Below are positions 7,835-16,279 of a DNA stretch of 52,124 nucleotides, piece by piece. Where the stretch lies: the NCBI GenBank assembly GCA_016841665.1, contig JAENYT010000011.1, positions 1-52,124 on the forward strand, read 5' to 3'. Both the position numbers and the translations under genes were made by a program. Position 1 is the first letter of the stretch. Each line of letters opens with the position of its first letter. The notes beneath the pieces are model-generated. The model was given only the letters and a program-made list of their open reading frames with translations, was not told where the DNA came from and made no database searches. The DNA comes from Methanobacteriota archaeon. Its GTDB lineage: Archaea > Halobacteriota > Methanomicrobia > Methanomicrobiales > Methanomicrobiaceae.

Positions 7835-9381
7835 TTGATCACCTCTTTTTTGCGCAGGAGACGGTTGTAGGCGATGGCGAACCGGTGTGCCTCATCGCGG
7901 ATCTCCTGGATGAACAGCGATGCTTTCTGTTTTCTGGAGAGGGGGAGGGGGAGCGAAAATCCCGGCACGTAGACCTCCTCCTCGCGCTTGGCGATGGAGA
8001 TGATGGGGATTTTGAGATCCAGCCCTTCCAGCGTCTTTTGCGCCGCCGAGAGCTGCCCCCTCCCCCCATCGATGATGATGAGATCGGGAAATTCCCCGTC
8101 CTCTGCCTGCAGCCGCGCATAGCGCCTGCGCACCACCTCGGCGATGGCGGCGAAATCGTCGATCCCCTCGACCGTCTTTATCTTGAACCTGCGGTAGTGT
8201 TGCTTGTCCGGCCTGCCCTCGCGGAACTGGACCATGGAGCCCACCATCGCACTTCCCGAGAGGTGCGAGATGTCGAAGCACTCGATGACGCGGGGGATCT
8301 CGGGAAGGCCCACCGCACGTTTGAGGGCCTCGAGTTTCAGGCGGTCGCCGAAGAACGAGATCTCGATGTTTTTTTCGACCAGGTCGAGCAGGTTCTTCTT
8401 GGCGCCCCGTTGCGGCACGGTGATGCGCACCTTTTTCCCCTTCTGCTCGCTCAAAAACCCCTCGATCGCCTCTCCGGGCGCCTCTGGGAGGATGATCTCC
8501 GAGGGAGGGATGTGCTCTGCGTAGTACTGGACGAGAAACTCCTCGATGCTGTCCTGGCCGGCATCGAAGGTGAACTCCTGTTTGTCGGCGAGCGTGCCCC
8601 GGTCCACGTGAAAAAGCATCAGGTAGACGGTATCGTCCTGCACGATATAGTTGATGACGTCCTCGTCGAGAGCCTTCGGCCTGACCACGTTCTGGCGGCG
8701 GGAGAGGTGCTCGACGGCCACAATCTGGCCGCGCAGCTCGATGGCTTTCTCGAACTCCTGGCGTTCCGCATAGTCGGCCATCTCCCCCTTCAGGGAGACG
8801 AGCAGGTCCGATGCTCGCCCTTTCAGCACCTCGCCTGCACGGGACACCAGGTCTGCGTAGTCCTGCTCAGAGATCTTTCCGATGCACGGGGCGCTGCAGG
8901 TGCCCATGTGGTAGCGCAGGCAGGCCCGTTTGGGAAGTTTCCGGCACGAACGCAGCCAGAATGTCTTTTTCACCAGTGCCAGCACGTAATCCCGCTCCCG
9001 TGCAGAGACGAACGGCCCGAAGAACGTTCCCTTGCCCCGCGCCCTCCGGGCGATGCCGATGCGGGGGAAGGGATCGTCGGAGAGGTGGATGTAGGCGTAG
9101 TTCTTGGAATCCTTCAGGTCGATGTTGAACTTCGGCTGGTGGCGCTTGATCAGCGCGTTTTCCAGGATGAACGCCTCGATTTCGGTCCCCGTTACGATGA
9201 AGTCGACGGAATCGATCAACCGAACAAGTTTTGCGGTCTTCGCATCGTGGTCCCTGCCCGAGAAGTAGGAAGAGACCCGCTTTTTGAGATTCTTCGCTTT
9301 TCCGATGTAGAGAATGGTGCCTGCTCTGTCCAAAAAGAGGTAGCAGCCGGGTTCTTCGGGCAGGGTGTCGATGGCTATCAT
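7831..9381 (-). CDS. uvrC: UvrC, excinuclease ABC subunit C, without the C-terminal HhH domain
   Basis: Dual-incision nuclease of nucleotide excision repair, 516 aa. The N-terminal GIY-YIG domain ([24 protein letters not shown], about 12-35) makes the 3' cut. A Cys-rich segment [16 protein letters not shown] follows, then a UVR motif near 205-230, and the RNase H-like 5' nuclease domain ([18 protein letters not shown] and [10 protein letters not shown]). The protein stops shortly after [18 protein letters not shown], where bacterial UvrC usually continues into a tandem helix-hairpin-helix domain, so that DNA-binding domain is absent. It overlaps uvrA and uvrB by 4 nt on each side. Confidence 0.96.
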   Translation of the reverse strand: MIAIDTLPEEPGCYLFLDRAGTILYIGKAKNLKKRVSSYFSGRDHDAKTAKLVRLIDSVDFIVTGTEIEAFILENALIKRHQPKFNIDLKDSKNYAYIHLSDDPFPRIGIARRARGKGTFFGPFVSARERDYVLALVKKTFWLRSCRKLPKRACLRYHMGTCSAPCIGKISEQDYADLVSRAGEVLKGRASDLLVSLKGEMADYAERQEFEKAIELRGQIVAVEHLSRRQNVVRPKALDEDVINYIVQDDTVYLMLFHVDRGTLADKQEFTFDAGQDSIEEFLVQYYAEHIPPSEIILPEAPGEAIEGFLSEQKGKKVRITVPQRGAKKNLLDLVEKNIEISFFGDRLKLEALKRAVGLPEIPRVIECFDISHLSGSAMVGSMVQFREGRPDKQHYRRFKIKTVEGIDDFAAIAEVVRRRYARLQAEDGEFPDLIIIDGGRGQLSAAQKTLEGLDLKIPIISIAKREEEVYVPGFSLPLPLSRKQKASLFIQEIRDEAHRFAIAYNRLLRKKEVIK

Positions 9382-12188
9382 GTCTGGCGCAGCATGGGTT
9401 TTAAGAAGGTCCCCGTATAGGACGCCTTCACGGCGGCGACCTCCTCTGGGGTGCCGACGGCGATGATCTCTCCGCCGGCGTCGCCGCCCTCAGGTCCCAG
9501 ATCGATGAGATAGTCGGCCGATTTGACGATGTCGAGGTTGTGCTCGATCACCACCACCGTATTCCCCTTCTCTACCAGATCGTCGAGCACAGCGATCAGC
9601 TTCTTCACATCGTGGAAGTGCAGCCCCGTGGTCGGCTCATCGAGCAGGTAGACCGTCTTGCCGGTCGCCCGTTTGGCAAGCTCGCGGGTCAGCTTGATCC
9701 GCTGGGCCTCGCCGCCGGAGAGCGTCGTCGAGCTCTGGCCGAGCTTGATGTAGCCCAGCCCCACGCGGACCAGCGTCTCGAGTTTCGCCCGGATCGACGG
9801 GTGGTGCTCGAAATGCTCCATCGCCTCCTCCACGCTCATGTCGAGGACTTCGGCGATGGATTTGCCCCGGTACTTCACCTCCCGCGTCTCCCGGTTGTAG
9901 CGGGTCCCCCTGCACTCTTCGCACTCGATATAGACGTCGGGCAGGAAATTCATCTCGATCTTGATCAGCCCGTCGCCCCTGCAGGCTTCGCACCGTCCCC
10001 CTTTGACGTTGAAGGAGAACCGGCCCGGCTTGTAGCCACGCATCTTGGCCTCCTTGGTCTCGGCAAAGACCTTCCTGATCTCGTCGAAGACCTTGGTGTA
10101 GGTCGCCGGGTTCGACCGGGGCGTTCTGCCGATGGGGCTCTGGTCGATGACGATGACCTTGTCGATCTCCGCATCGAAGGAGATGGCATCGAAGCTGCCG
10201 GGAGTGGTGCGGGATGCGTGCAGCGTCTGCATCAGCGCCCGGTAGAGGGTGTCGTAGATGAGGGTCGATTTTCCGCTCCCGGAGACGCCGGTCACCACGG
10301 TGAGGAGCCCGATGGGGATCGCCGCGGTGATATTCTTGAGGTTGTTCTCCCGGCACCCGGTGAGCCGGACAAATCGGTCGCTCGTTCTGCGGGTGGCGGG
10401 GACGGGAATCGCCATCTCGCCGCTGAGGTACTTCCCGGTCAGCGACTGCGGGTTGGCCTCGATTGCGGCGGGCGTGCCTTCCGCCACCACCTGGCCCCCG
10501 TGGAGCCCGGCGCCGGGGCCCATATCCACCACGTAGTCCGCCTGGCGTATGGTGTCCTCGTCGTGCTCTACCACGATCAGGGTGTTGCCGATGTCCCGTA
10601 GCCGGTGCAGGGTGTCGATGAGCTTGTGGTTGTCCCGCTGGTGCAGCCCGATGGAGGGCTCGTCGAGCACGTAGAGCACACCGGTGAGGTTGGAGCCGAT
10701 CTGGGTAGCGAGCCGGATGCGCTGGGCCTCGCCGCCGGAGAGGGTCCCCGCACTCCGGGAGAGGGTGAGGTAGTTCAGCCCCACCTGTTCGAGGAAGGCG
10801 AGCCGGGACCGGATCTCCTTGAGCACCTGCCGGGCGATCTCCTCCTCCTTCGCGGTGAGTTCAAGGCCTTCAAAGAAGGCAATGCATCCGGCAATGGAGA
10901 GATCGGTGACATCGGCGATGGATTTGCCGGCGATCTTTACGGCGAGCACCTTCTCCCGGAGCCGCCGGCCTTTGCACGTCGGGCAGGGGGAGATGCGCAT
11001 GAACTTCTCCAGCTCCCGCCGCCGGTATTCTGACTTGGTCTGCTTGTAGAGGCGTTCGGCCTGGGGAAGCAGGCCTTCCCAGCTGCCCGAGTGGGACCAG
11101 TGCGCATCGCCGTTCCTCATCCGCATGTCGAACCGGATGCGGTCAGGCGCCCCGAACATCAGGGCATGGTACTGGCGGTCTGTGAGATCCTTTATGGGCG
11201 TGAAGATGTCGAAGCCGAAGTGCTTTGCCACGGCGCCGACATACTGGACGCGGTAGCCATCGAGGAAATTGCGGTAGAGGGCGATGGCGCCGTCCGCAAG
11301 GCACATGGTCCTGTCGGGGATGATGAGATCGGGGTCGAACTCCATCCTGATGCCGAGGCCGTTGCACTCCTCACACGCCCCGAACGGGCTGTTGAAGGAG
11401 AACATCCTCGGCTGGAGCTCCTCGAACGACACCCCGCAGACGGGGCAGGCCATCATGGACGAGTACAGCCGCTCGTGCCCCTCCTCGTCCACGGCGATGA
11501 TCAGCCCGCCGTCCGACCGCTGCAGGGCGGTCTCCACCGCCTCGACCAGCCTTGCACGCTCGTCGGGTGCGAGCCGGTCGACGACGATCTCGATATCGTG
11601 TTTTTTGTAGCGCTCGAGGGTGATGTCCTCGTCCGTACGGTGGATCTCCCCGTTGACCCGAACTCTCGTGAACCCCTCGGCGTTGAGGTCCTTGAAGAGC
11701 TGCTGGTAGGTGCCTTTCTTCTGGCGGATCACGGGGGAGAGAATGGTGACCATGCCGGAAAGTTCCTGGCCGATGGCATCGGCGATGGCCTCGGGAGACC
11801 GCGATTCGATCCTGATATGGTGCACCGGACAGTAGGGGACGCCGATGCGGGCGAAGAGCAGGCGCAGGTAGTCGTAGATCTCCGTCACCGTGCCCACGGT
11901 GGAGCGGGGGTTCTTGGAGGTCGTCTTCTGCTCGATCGAGATCGCCGGGGAGAGCCCCTCGATGCTCTCCACGTCGGGCTTGTTCATCAGCCCGAGGAAC
12001 TGGCGGGCGTAGGCGGAGAGCGACTCCACGTACCGCCGCTGGCCTTCGGCATAGATGGTATCGAATGCCAGCGTGGATTTACCCGACCCGGAAACCCCGG
12101 TGACGACAATAAATTTGTCCCGGGGGAGTTGTACGGTGATATTCTGGAGGTTGTGCTCGCGCGCGCCCTTGATGGTGATATGCTTCAT
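9378..12188 (-). CDS. uvrA: UvrA, excinuclease ABC subunit A
   Basis: Damage-recognition ATPase of nucleotide excision repair, 936 aa. It has two ABC modules: Walker [13 protein letters not shown] near residue 30 and [12 protein letters not shown] near 640, two LSGGEAQRI signatures, and Walker B segments LDEPSIGLH and LDEPTTGLH. Zinc-binding pairs CPVC...CEEC sit in the first half and CEAC...CEEC in the second. The chosen start is ATG 12188 ([14 protein letters not shown]), which matches family N termini; GTG 12200 adds only four residues. It is the first gene of the operon, reading toward uvrC. Confidence 0.97.
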   Translation of the reverse strand: MKHITIKGAREHNLQNITVQLPRDKFIVVTGVSGSGKSTLAFDTIYAEGQRRYVESLSAYARQFLGLMNKPDVESIEGLSPAISIEQKTTSKNPRSTVGTVTEIYDYLRLLFARIGVPYCPVHHIRIESRSPEAIADAIGQELSGMVTILSPVIRQKKGTYQQLFKDLNAEGFTRVRVNGEIHRTDEDITLERYKKHDIEIVVDRLAPDERARLVEAVETALQRSDGGLIIAVDEEGHERLYSSMMACPVCGVSFEELQPRMFSFNSPFGACEECNGLGIRMEFDPDLIIPDRTMCLADGAIALYRNFLDGYRVQYVGAVAKHFGFDIFTPIKDLTDRQYHALMFGAPDRIRFDMRMRNGDAHWSHSGSWEGLLPQAERLYKQTKSEYRRRELEKFMRISPCPTCKGRRLREKVLAVKIAGKSIADVTDLSIAGCIAFFEGLELTAKEEEIARQVLKEIRSRLAFLEQVGLNYLTLSRSAGTLSGGEAQRIRLATQIGSNLTGVLYVLDEPSIGLHQRDNHKLIDTLHRLRDIGNTLIVVEHDEDTIRQADYVVDMGPGAGLHGGQVVAEGTPAAIEANPQSLTGKYLSGEMAIPVPATRRTSDRFVRLTGCRENNLKNITAAIPIGLLTVVTGVSGSGKSTLIYDTLYRALMQTLHASRTTPGSFDAISFDAEIDKVIVIDQSPIGRTPRSNPATYTKVFDEIRKVFAETKEAKMRGYKPGRFSFNVKGGRCEACRGDGLIKIEMNFLPDVYIECEECRGTRYNRETREVKYRGKSIAEVLDMSVEEAMEHFEHHPSIRAKLETLVRVGLGYIKLGQSSTTLSGGEAQRIKLTRELAKRATGKTVYLLDEPTTGLHFHDVKKLIAVLDDLVEKGNTVVVIEHNLDIVKSADYLIDLGPEGGDAGGEIIAVGTPEEVAAVKASYTGTFLKPMLRQT

Positions 12189-12335
12189 GCTGAGGTACAC
12201 ATGATTGTGCCATATCCCCTAATAGCACCTCGTACAGTACCAAAAACCTCTTATGGGTGACGATTGCGAATTGAACGGGCGCACAGCCCGGCACCCCTCC
12301 AAAAGCATTATCCACGCGACGTCGTATCCCTGCCC

Positions 12336-12959
12336 ATGCAGGCGGAGCGCAGGGGAAGGTACCTGAAGGTCGGGATCGCGGCCCTCTATCTCGGGGTGAT
12401 ACTCTGGTCCCTCACCGTCAGCTTTTTCAATCCCCTCTCCTGGCTGCTCCGCGTCTGCGGCCTTGTCGGCATGCTCTCCCTCAGCCTTGCGGCGCTGATG
12501 ACCCCCTTCCTCGCCCGAATTCGCTCCCTCTTCGGGGCCCCCTTTCTGCGGGTGCACCACCTCTTCGCCGCCTCCGGCCTCATCCTCGCCACCCTCCACC
12601 CCGTCATCCTGGCCATCGAGACCCTTGATGCGGCCGTCTTCGTCCCTTCGTTCGCCACCCCGTACCTCTTCTTCGCCCTCGGGGGCCGTATGGCGCTCAT
12701 CCTCCTGTATATCGGCCTCGCCGCCATCCTCCTGCGGCGCCGGCTCCCGCAAACCGTATGGCGCCCCCTTCACGCCCTGATGTACCTCGTCCTCCTGCTG
12801 GGCATCATCCACGGCAACCTTATCGGCACCGACTTTTCGAGCCCCTTCATCTTCCTCCTCTTCAACGGCCTCTTCGCCGCCACCGTGGGGGTGTTCTTTC
12901 TGAAGCGGTGGCAGCGGCGGCCGAAGAAGGCAAAGCCGGCGGGTGCAAAAAAGGGGTAA
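12336..12959 (+). CDS. Multi-pass membrane protein, ferric reductase-like transmembrane domain
   Basis: A protein of about 207 aa with five or six hydrophobic helices and a basic C-terminal tail (RRPKKAKPAGAKKG). Histidines sit inside predicted helices (VHHLFAASGLILATLHPVI and WRPLHALMYLVLLLGIIHG), in the paired pattern expected for heme b ligands in ferric reductase/MsrQ-like membrane domains. No FAD or NAD domain follows, so a partner would be needed for electron input. ATG 12336 is preferred over a TTG at 12264, whose extra residues look non-coding. Substrate unknown. Confidence 0.7.
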   Translation: MQAERRGRYLKVGIAALYLGVILWSLTVSFFNPLSWLLRVCGLVGMLSLSLAALMTPFLARIRSLFGAPFLRVHHLFAASGLILATLHPVILAIETLDAAVFVPSFATPYLFFALGGRMALILLYIGLAAILLRRRLPQTVWRPLHALMYLVLLLGIIHGNLIGTDFSSPFIFLLFNGLFAATVGVFFLKRWQRRPKKAKPAGAKKG

Positions 12960-12989
12960 CGGATCGTCAGGAACGGTACAAAACCAGGA

Positions 12990-13244
12990 TTAAGGTGCCG
13001 GTGCGGGCTCCTGCAGGGATCCCGGCCCTGATTCATTTTCAATGACCTGCACTGCTTCTTGCGAGGATTCCCCGGTGGGTTCCGGCACCAATTCCTGCAC
13101 CGGCTCGTCGTCGGTGGTCGTGATAGGGCGATGGGATTCGTCATCGCCGGGGAGGTTGACCTGGACGGAGATGCACCCCGCAGCGGAGGTAAGGATTGAG
13201 GCGACGAGAAGAAGGGAGAGAAGAGTGATGGCGGGTTTGATCAT
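12990..13244 (-). CDS. Small putative lipoprotein
   Basis: An 84-aa protein with a signal peptide and lipobox SAAGC, followed by a low-complexity tail rich in Pro, Glu, Thr and Ser that lacks any domain. The likely start is ATG 13244 (MIKPAITLL), since the longer reading adds an unlikely charged N terminus. It converges with the membrane protein gene. Its role is unknown; such short acidic lipoproteins are common in this group. Confidence 0.55.
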   Translation of the reverse strand: MIKPAITLLSLLLVASILTSAAGCISVQVNLPGDDESHRPITTTDDEPVQELVPEPTGESSQEAVQVIENESGPGSLQEPAPAP

Positions 13245-13272
13245 GAGAGTGATATATGGATGAGAGAATTCA

Positions 13273-13528
13273 TCAAGATTTCCCGCCCGCCTCATTCTCC
13301 CTCATCCGAGCACGGACGATCTTCGTGATAAGCCCGGCGTACAGCGGACGCTCCGGAGAGAGATGAATGGTCGTCCCGGAAACCTCGTAGCCCTCAAGCT
13401 CTCTCGAACACCTCCATCATCGATCTGCTCACCACGATATAGCTGTAATAAGATTCGTGAGCGACGAAGTGCATCAGCGATCCGTGATACTTGCAGGTCT
13501 GGATTTTACAGCTGATGACTTCCTCGGC
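13273..13528 (-). pseudogene. Decayed DUF1801-like (YdhG-type) gene, C-terminal part with a frameshift
   Basis: On the minus strand one frame reads EEVISCKIQTCKYHGSLMHFV and on to SMMEVFER, then hits TGA. One frame over it continues LEGYEVSGTTIHLSPERPLY and ends KIVRARMRENEAGGKS with a stop at 13273-13275. Joined, this matches the second half of DUF1801 proteins (AEEVISY-MP--KYHG ... GYKTSKGTIRFPLDKP ... KIVKARI). The N-terminal half is gone: homology stops at about 13525-13528, where a plus-strand DNA polymerase remnant begins. One frameshift (two bases lost or one gained) lies near 13395-13400. Confidence 0.65.
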
Positions 13529-14090
13529 CTCACGGCTCTTCCTGGCGATGGCGGAAGCGAAGTTACATGAGCTGGGCGGTCGGCATGCCTACATGGACAC
13601 GGACAGCATCTTTGTGCCTCCCGAATTGGCCCCGGAAATTGTCGAGTATTTCCAACCGCTGAATCCGTATGCTCTCGATATTTCGCTCCTGAAAGAGGAG
13701 AAGAAAGATGCATGGTTTTTCGGGATATCCTCGAAGCGTTACGTTCTCTATGATAATTTTGATGGGAAAATCAGGTTGAGGGATTACAAGCTCCACGGCC
13801 TCGGCCATCTCACGAACCCCTTTTCCTCAGAGGTCGATGGCCGGCTGGTGGAGGATCTGGATGACCTTGTATGTCCTCACTGTGGCGAACGACCGGAGAT
13901 CATCATTCGACTGATGCATGATGCCGGGCACCTCCTGATCGGGCGGGAGGGATGTTACCGGTATCCTTCGCACCCCCTCATATACAAAGACACCGATAAG
14001 AAGTGGACGCTCTCACCGGTCTACCACAAGGGGGAACGGTGCACCAAGTGTGGCGAACATTTCGACCTGATCTTCGTCGTTCTCCCCTGA
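13524..14090 (+). pseudogene. Truncated family B DNA polymerase-like gene (C-terminal remnant)
   Basis: About 188 readable codons beginning within the palm domain. SRLFLAMAEAKLHELGG is followed by the motif C catalytic site AYMDTDSIF, then thumb-like sequence (FFGISSKRYVLYD, KLHGLGHLTNPF) and two C-terminal Cys pairs (CPHCGE, CTKCGE). Exonuclease and fingers domains and motif A are absent. The reading frame upstream of 13524 is simply antisense to the DUF1801 remnant, so no real start exists. It is probably the tail of a polymerase from a mobile element left after a rearrangement. Confidence 0.7.
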
Positions 14091-14253
14091 AATGACCTCG
14101 ATCATCACTACTTTTCTCCCCCGCGAAAGGTACGCGATGATTGAAAATCAGGCCATTTTTCCCTGTTTCAGGTGTCTCTATCGTTCAAAAATCCGGCCCG
14201 TTCAGATCTCCAGTATGGGCGTCTGAGGGGATAATGCAGAAAAAAAGGAGAGA

Positions 14254-14427
14254 TTATGTGATCTTCTCGACGATCAGGAATTCCCCTGTATCGTCGATCT
14301 TCACAATCACCGTCTCGCCGTCCTCGAACGGAAAATTTGAGTCGGCGGCCACGGACGCAGGGATGGTTAAATACCTCGTTTGAGCCCGGCCCTGCGATAC
14401 TATTCTCCCTTTTCCTTCCATTGCCAT
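14254..14427 (-). CDS. Small AbrB/SpoVT-like swapped-hairpin protein (possible antitoxin or repressor)
   Basis: A 57-aa ORF reading MAMEGKGRIVSQGRAQTRY then LTIPASVAADSNFPFEDGETVIV and ending FLIVEKIT. The YLTIPASVAADSNFPFEDGETV stretch fits the AbrB/MazE-type swapped-hairpin DNA-binding fold, where a short strand, P-x-S/V and G-E/D-x-V pattern recur. Starts are ATG 14427 or ATG 14421. It diverges from a 91-aa gene across a region with four palindromic ATTAC-n-TGTAAT sites, one of them directly at its 5' end, suggesting autoregulation. It could act as transcription factor or antitoxin; assigned by pattern only. Confidence 0.55.
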   Translation of the reverse strand: MAMEGKGRIVSQGRAQTRYLTIPASVAADSNFPFEDGETVIVKIDDTGEFLIVEKIT

Positions 14428-14440
14428 GTACAATGTAATT
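14428..14440. promoter_or_regulatory. Operator copy 1 (GTACAATGTAATT)
   Basis: An imperfect version of the palindrome ATTAC-A/T-TGTAAT, abutting the start codon of the AbrB-like gene. A TATA-like TTATAAAA on the minus strand at 14462-14470 would put transcription start over this site. Confidence 0.5.
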
Positions 14441-14494
14441 TACTGGGGAATGGCTTAATACATTTTATAAGATACATCATATAATACTCAGTGC

Positions 14495-14507
14495 ATTACA
14501 ATGTAAT
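14495..14507. promoter_or_regulatory. Operator copy 2 (ATTACAATGTAAT)
   Basis: The best copy: a 13-bp near-perfect palindrome with one central unpaired base, in the middle of the divergent intergenic region. Confidence 0.55.
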
Positions 14508-14562
14508 ATACGGAGCAATGCTGAATACATGTATAATATATACAGTATATATTAACTAGTAA

Positions 14563-14587
14563 ATTACTTTGTATATTACGTTGTAAT
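14563..14587. promoter_or_regulatory. Operator copies 3 and 4, adjacent
   Basis: ATTACTTTGTATA (14563-14575) is followed directly by ATTACGTTGTAAT (14575-14587), sharing one base. A plus-strand TATA-like TATATATT lies at 14546-14553, so the pair would cover the transcription start of the 91-aa gene. Confidence 0.5.
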
Positions 14588-14605
14588 TGGGTGAATAATA
14601 TCGCC

Positions 14606-14881
14606 ATGATACGAATTGTCGATGGAATCCGGTATGATACGAGAACAGCGTTTCTGGTGGCCTCCGATAACCACCCTGCCGATCGGGTTACGGGCCGGAG
14701 GACTCATCTCTACCTGACCCGGACGGGCCGGTTCTTCCTGCACTTCGTCCCGGTGAGCCCGGGGGAACGGGAACACCTGGAACCGATCTCGCCGGACGAG
14801 GCCCGGAAAATCTACAAACGTCTCCCTGACCATGAGATGAGTTATGAGGAGGCCTTCGCAGACCTTGTGGAGGATGAATGA
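14606..14881 (+). CDS. Small conserved hypothetical protein, 91 aa
   Basis: The protein begins MIRIVDGIRYDTRTAFLVAS, continues with THLYLTRTGRFFLHF, and ends in an acidic helical stretch (EPISPDEARKIYKRLP, EEAFADLVEDE). This layout (xIIDGKRYDT, then a TRxGxFFL strand and EEA helix) recalls small uncharacterised prokaryotic proteins often found on mobile elements. ATG 14606 has the SD GGGTGA 11 bases upstream; the ORF also extends to GTG 14591. It diverges from the AbrB-like gene, and four palindromes lie between them. No biochemical function is known to me. Confidence 0.6.
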   Translation: MIRIVDGIRYDTRTAFLVASDNHPADRVTGRRTHLYLTRTGRFFLHFVPVSPGEREHLEPISPDEARKIYKRLPDHEMSYEEAFADLVEDE

Positions 14882-15030
14882 CAAGATCAGATCGGTATAA
14901 ATGGCTATCCGGTCTCGTGCTCTGCATAATCTTAGTGGGGGCAAGTATCGTCTGCGGCTGCACAGACGAATCCTCCTCACCACAAGATCTTGCAGAAACC
15001 AGTACCCCGGAACCAGCGCCGGAACCCTAA
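14878..15030 (+). CDS. Tiny putative lipoprotein, 50 aa
   Basis: The ATG overlaps the stop of the 91-aa gene (ATGA), so it is probably co-translated. The sequence has a short basic start (MTRSDRYKW), a hydrophobic helix, a lipobox-like IVCGC, and a short Ser/Pro/Glu tail ending PEPAPEP before TAA 15028-15030. It has the form of a lipoprotein with almost no mature domain. The function is unknown and coding status is moderately supported by the coupling and the signal-like sequence. Confidence 0.45.
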   Translation: MTRSDRYKWLSGLVLCIILVGASIVCGCTDESSSPQDLAETSTPEPAPEP

Positions 15031-15145
15031 TTTTTGCTGAATGCGGAAAAATGGCGAATCTATCAAAGTGAGGGATAACGACGAATTTATTTCAGCAATG
15101 AATAATTTTTCATCATGGAACCGATCACGACAATTAATTTATTAA

Positions 15146-15919
15146 TTATCTGACTCTTGTCATTTTTTCTGCTTCTTTCTTAAGAGATTTTACAGAATAA
15201 GTAATCTCTTTTAATTCGTCTTTGGGAATTTCGAGTTTTTCACTCGAATATCGAGCTTTACTCCTCAATTTAGATAATTTATTATACGTTTTCGAATAGT
15301 CTTTTGACAAATTTCCCACATGAATAAAATAGTTGAATGAATTTTTTATTACACAATGGTTGGTTTTGTCCATCATTTTTGAAGTGGGTGAAACTAATAG
15401 AATAGCCTTGGAAATCAGTTCAATAGCACCAAATAAATTATCAATTGTTGCTCCTAAGTAATTTTGCGAGAGACCAAAAGAAGCACATTCGATGAATTCA
15501 TTGGCTTTTTCGATATACCCTTTTGATAGCGCTTTGTTATATCGAAAATCAAATGAAATATACCAATTATCGCCATATTTAATCATGATAATGTAGGCAC
15601 AATCTGAATAGGTTTCATCGGGTATTTTGGCAGAATAAATGGCTTCGACTTCATTTGCTAATATATCCTCTCCCTTTTCTTTTTGGATTCCATCTTTGAG
15701 TTTAATCTCAATAATCGCCCTCACTTCATCATTTAAGCGTACAATTCGTTCCTTATTATCCGCAAAAAAAATAATTTGGGCTTTTGTTATTTCTTCAAAT
15801 CGTGTGATTTCGCCCATATTTTGTCTTTTTTCAATCTCGGGATTAATAAATAAGTCTATGCAATTTTGGAAAAGACGATTTGAGGCCTCATTACCAAAAA
15901 ATAATGGTTTTTCAGTCAT
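15146..15919 (-). CDS. AT-rich hypothetical protein, possible HEPN-like C-terminal domain
   Basis: A 257-aa soluble protein whose DNA is strikingly AT-rich compared with all neighbours, a sign of recent acquisition. The first half has no recognised motif. The second half is helical: YLGATIDNLFGAIELISKAILL, a conserved-looking NHCVIKNSFNYF stretch, then KLSKLRSKARYSSEKLEIP. This resembles HEPN-like helical bundles that begin with a nested helix pair of the type GDYLGAI-NLFYAIE. The canonical HEPN RNase motif R-x4-6-H is not clear. It lies on the 3' side of a tRNA-Leu gene, a typical position for integrated DNA. It could be a defence or toxin-type gene, but this is inference. Confidence 0.5.
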   Translation of the reverse strand: MTEKPLFFGNEASNRLFQNCIDLFINPEIEKRQNMGEITRFEEITKAQIIFFADNKERIVRLNDEVRAIIEIKLKDGIQKEKGEDILANEVEAIYSAKIPDETYSDCAYIIMIKYGDNWYISFDFRYNKALSKGYIEKANEFIECASFGLSQNYLGATIDNLFGAIELISKAILLVSPTSKMMDKTNHCVIKNSFNYFIHVGNLSKDYSKTYNKLSKLRSKARYSSEKLEIPKDELKEITYSVKSLKKEAEKMTRVR

Positions 15920-16082
15920 TCAATAGTATAGATGATCAAATTGTGTTTAATAAGTGCTTGCATTAATTTATGAAACTATTCAGTTACTTCATCTAAAACA
16001 TTTGGTTCAAAGGTGTTAACCAAAACATGTTACCTGTTATGGGGTTGCATTTTTTCGAGATAACTATAACCCAGAAATGAAA

Positions 16083-16167
16083 TGCGAGGGGAGCGATTCG
16101 AACGCTCGAACTCCTGCGAGACAGGGTCCTAAGCCCTGCGCCTTTGACCAGGCTCGGCAACCCTCGC
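16083..16167 (-). tRNA. tRNA-Leu (anticodon UAG)
   Basis: An 85-nt class II tRNA on the minus strand. The acceptor stem pairs GCGAGGG with CCCTCGC and the discriminator is A. The anticodon stem CAGGG/CCCTG encloses loop CTTAGGA, giving anticodon TAG. A long variable arm and the T-loop GTTCGAATC are present. CCA is not encoded. The body is almost the same as the tRNA-Leu at 40855-40939. Confidence 0.95.
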
Positions 16168-16279
16168 GTGTGCTGCCTCTAGCATTGTTTCTGAGACGTA
16201 TAATGCATTTCCTCTTTTCGTTTCGCAAATGGCCCGGCAAGCAGCAAAATGTTCCGTGCATAAAAAATGGAGGGTATCC

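Noticed and set aside
6425-7870. Long open frame antisense to uvrB
   Set aside because: uvrB has all family motifs on the other strand; the antisense product has only low-complexity Asp/Val/Gly sequence.
16083-16167. Direct repeat of the tRNA-Leu 3' end marking an integrated element
   Set aside because: No second copy was found between 13 and 16 kb by eye; the only similar sequence is the full tRNA-Leu(CAG) at 40855-40939.
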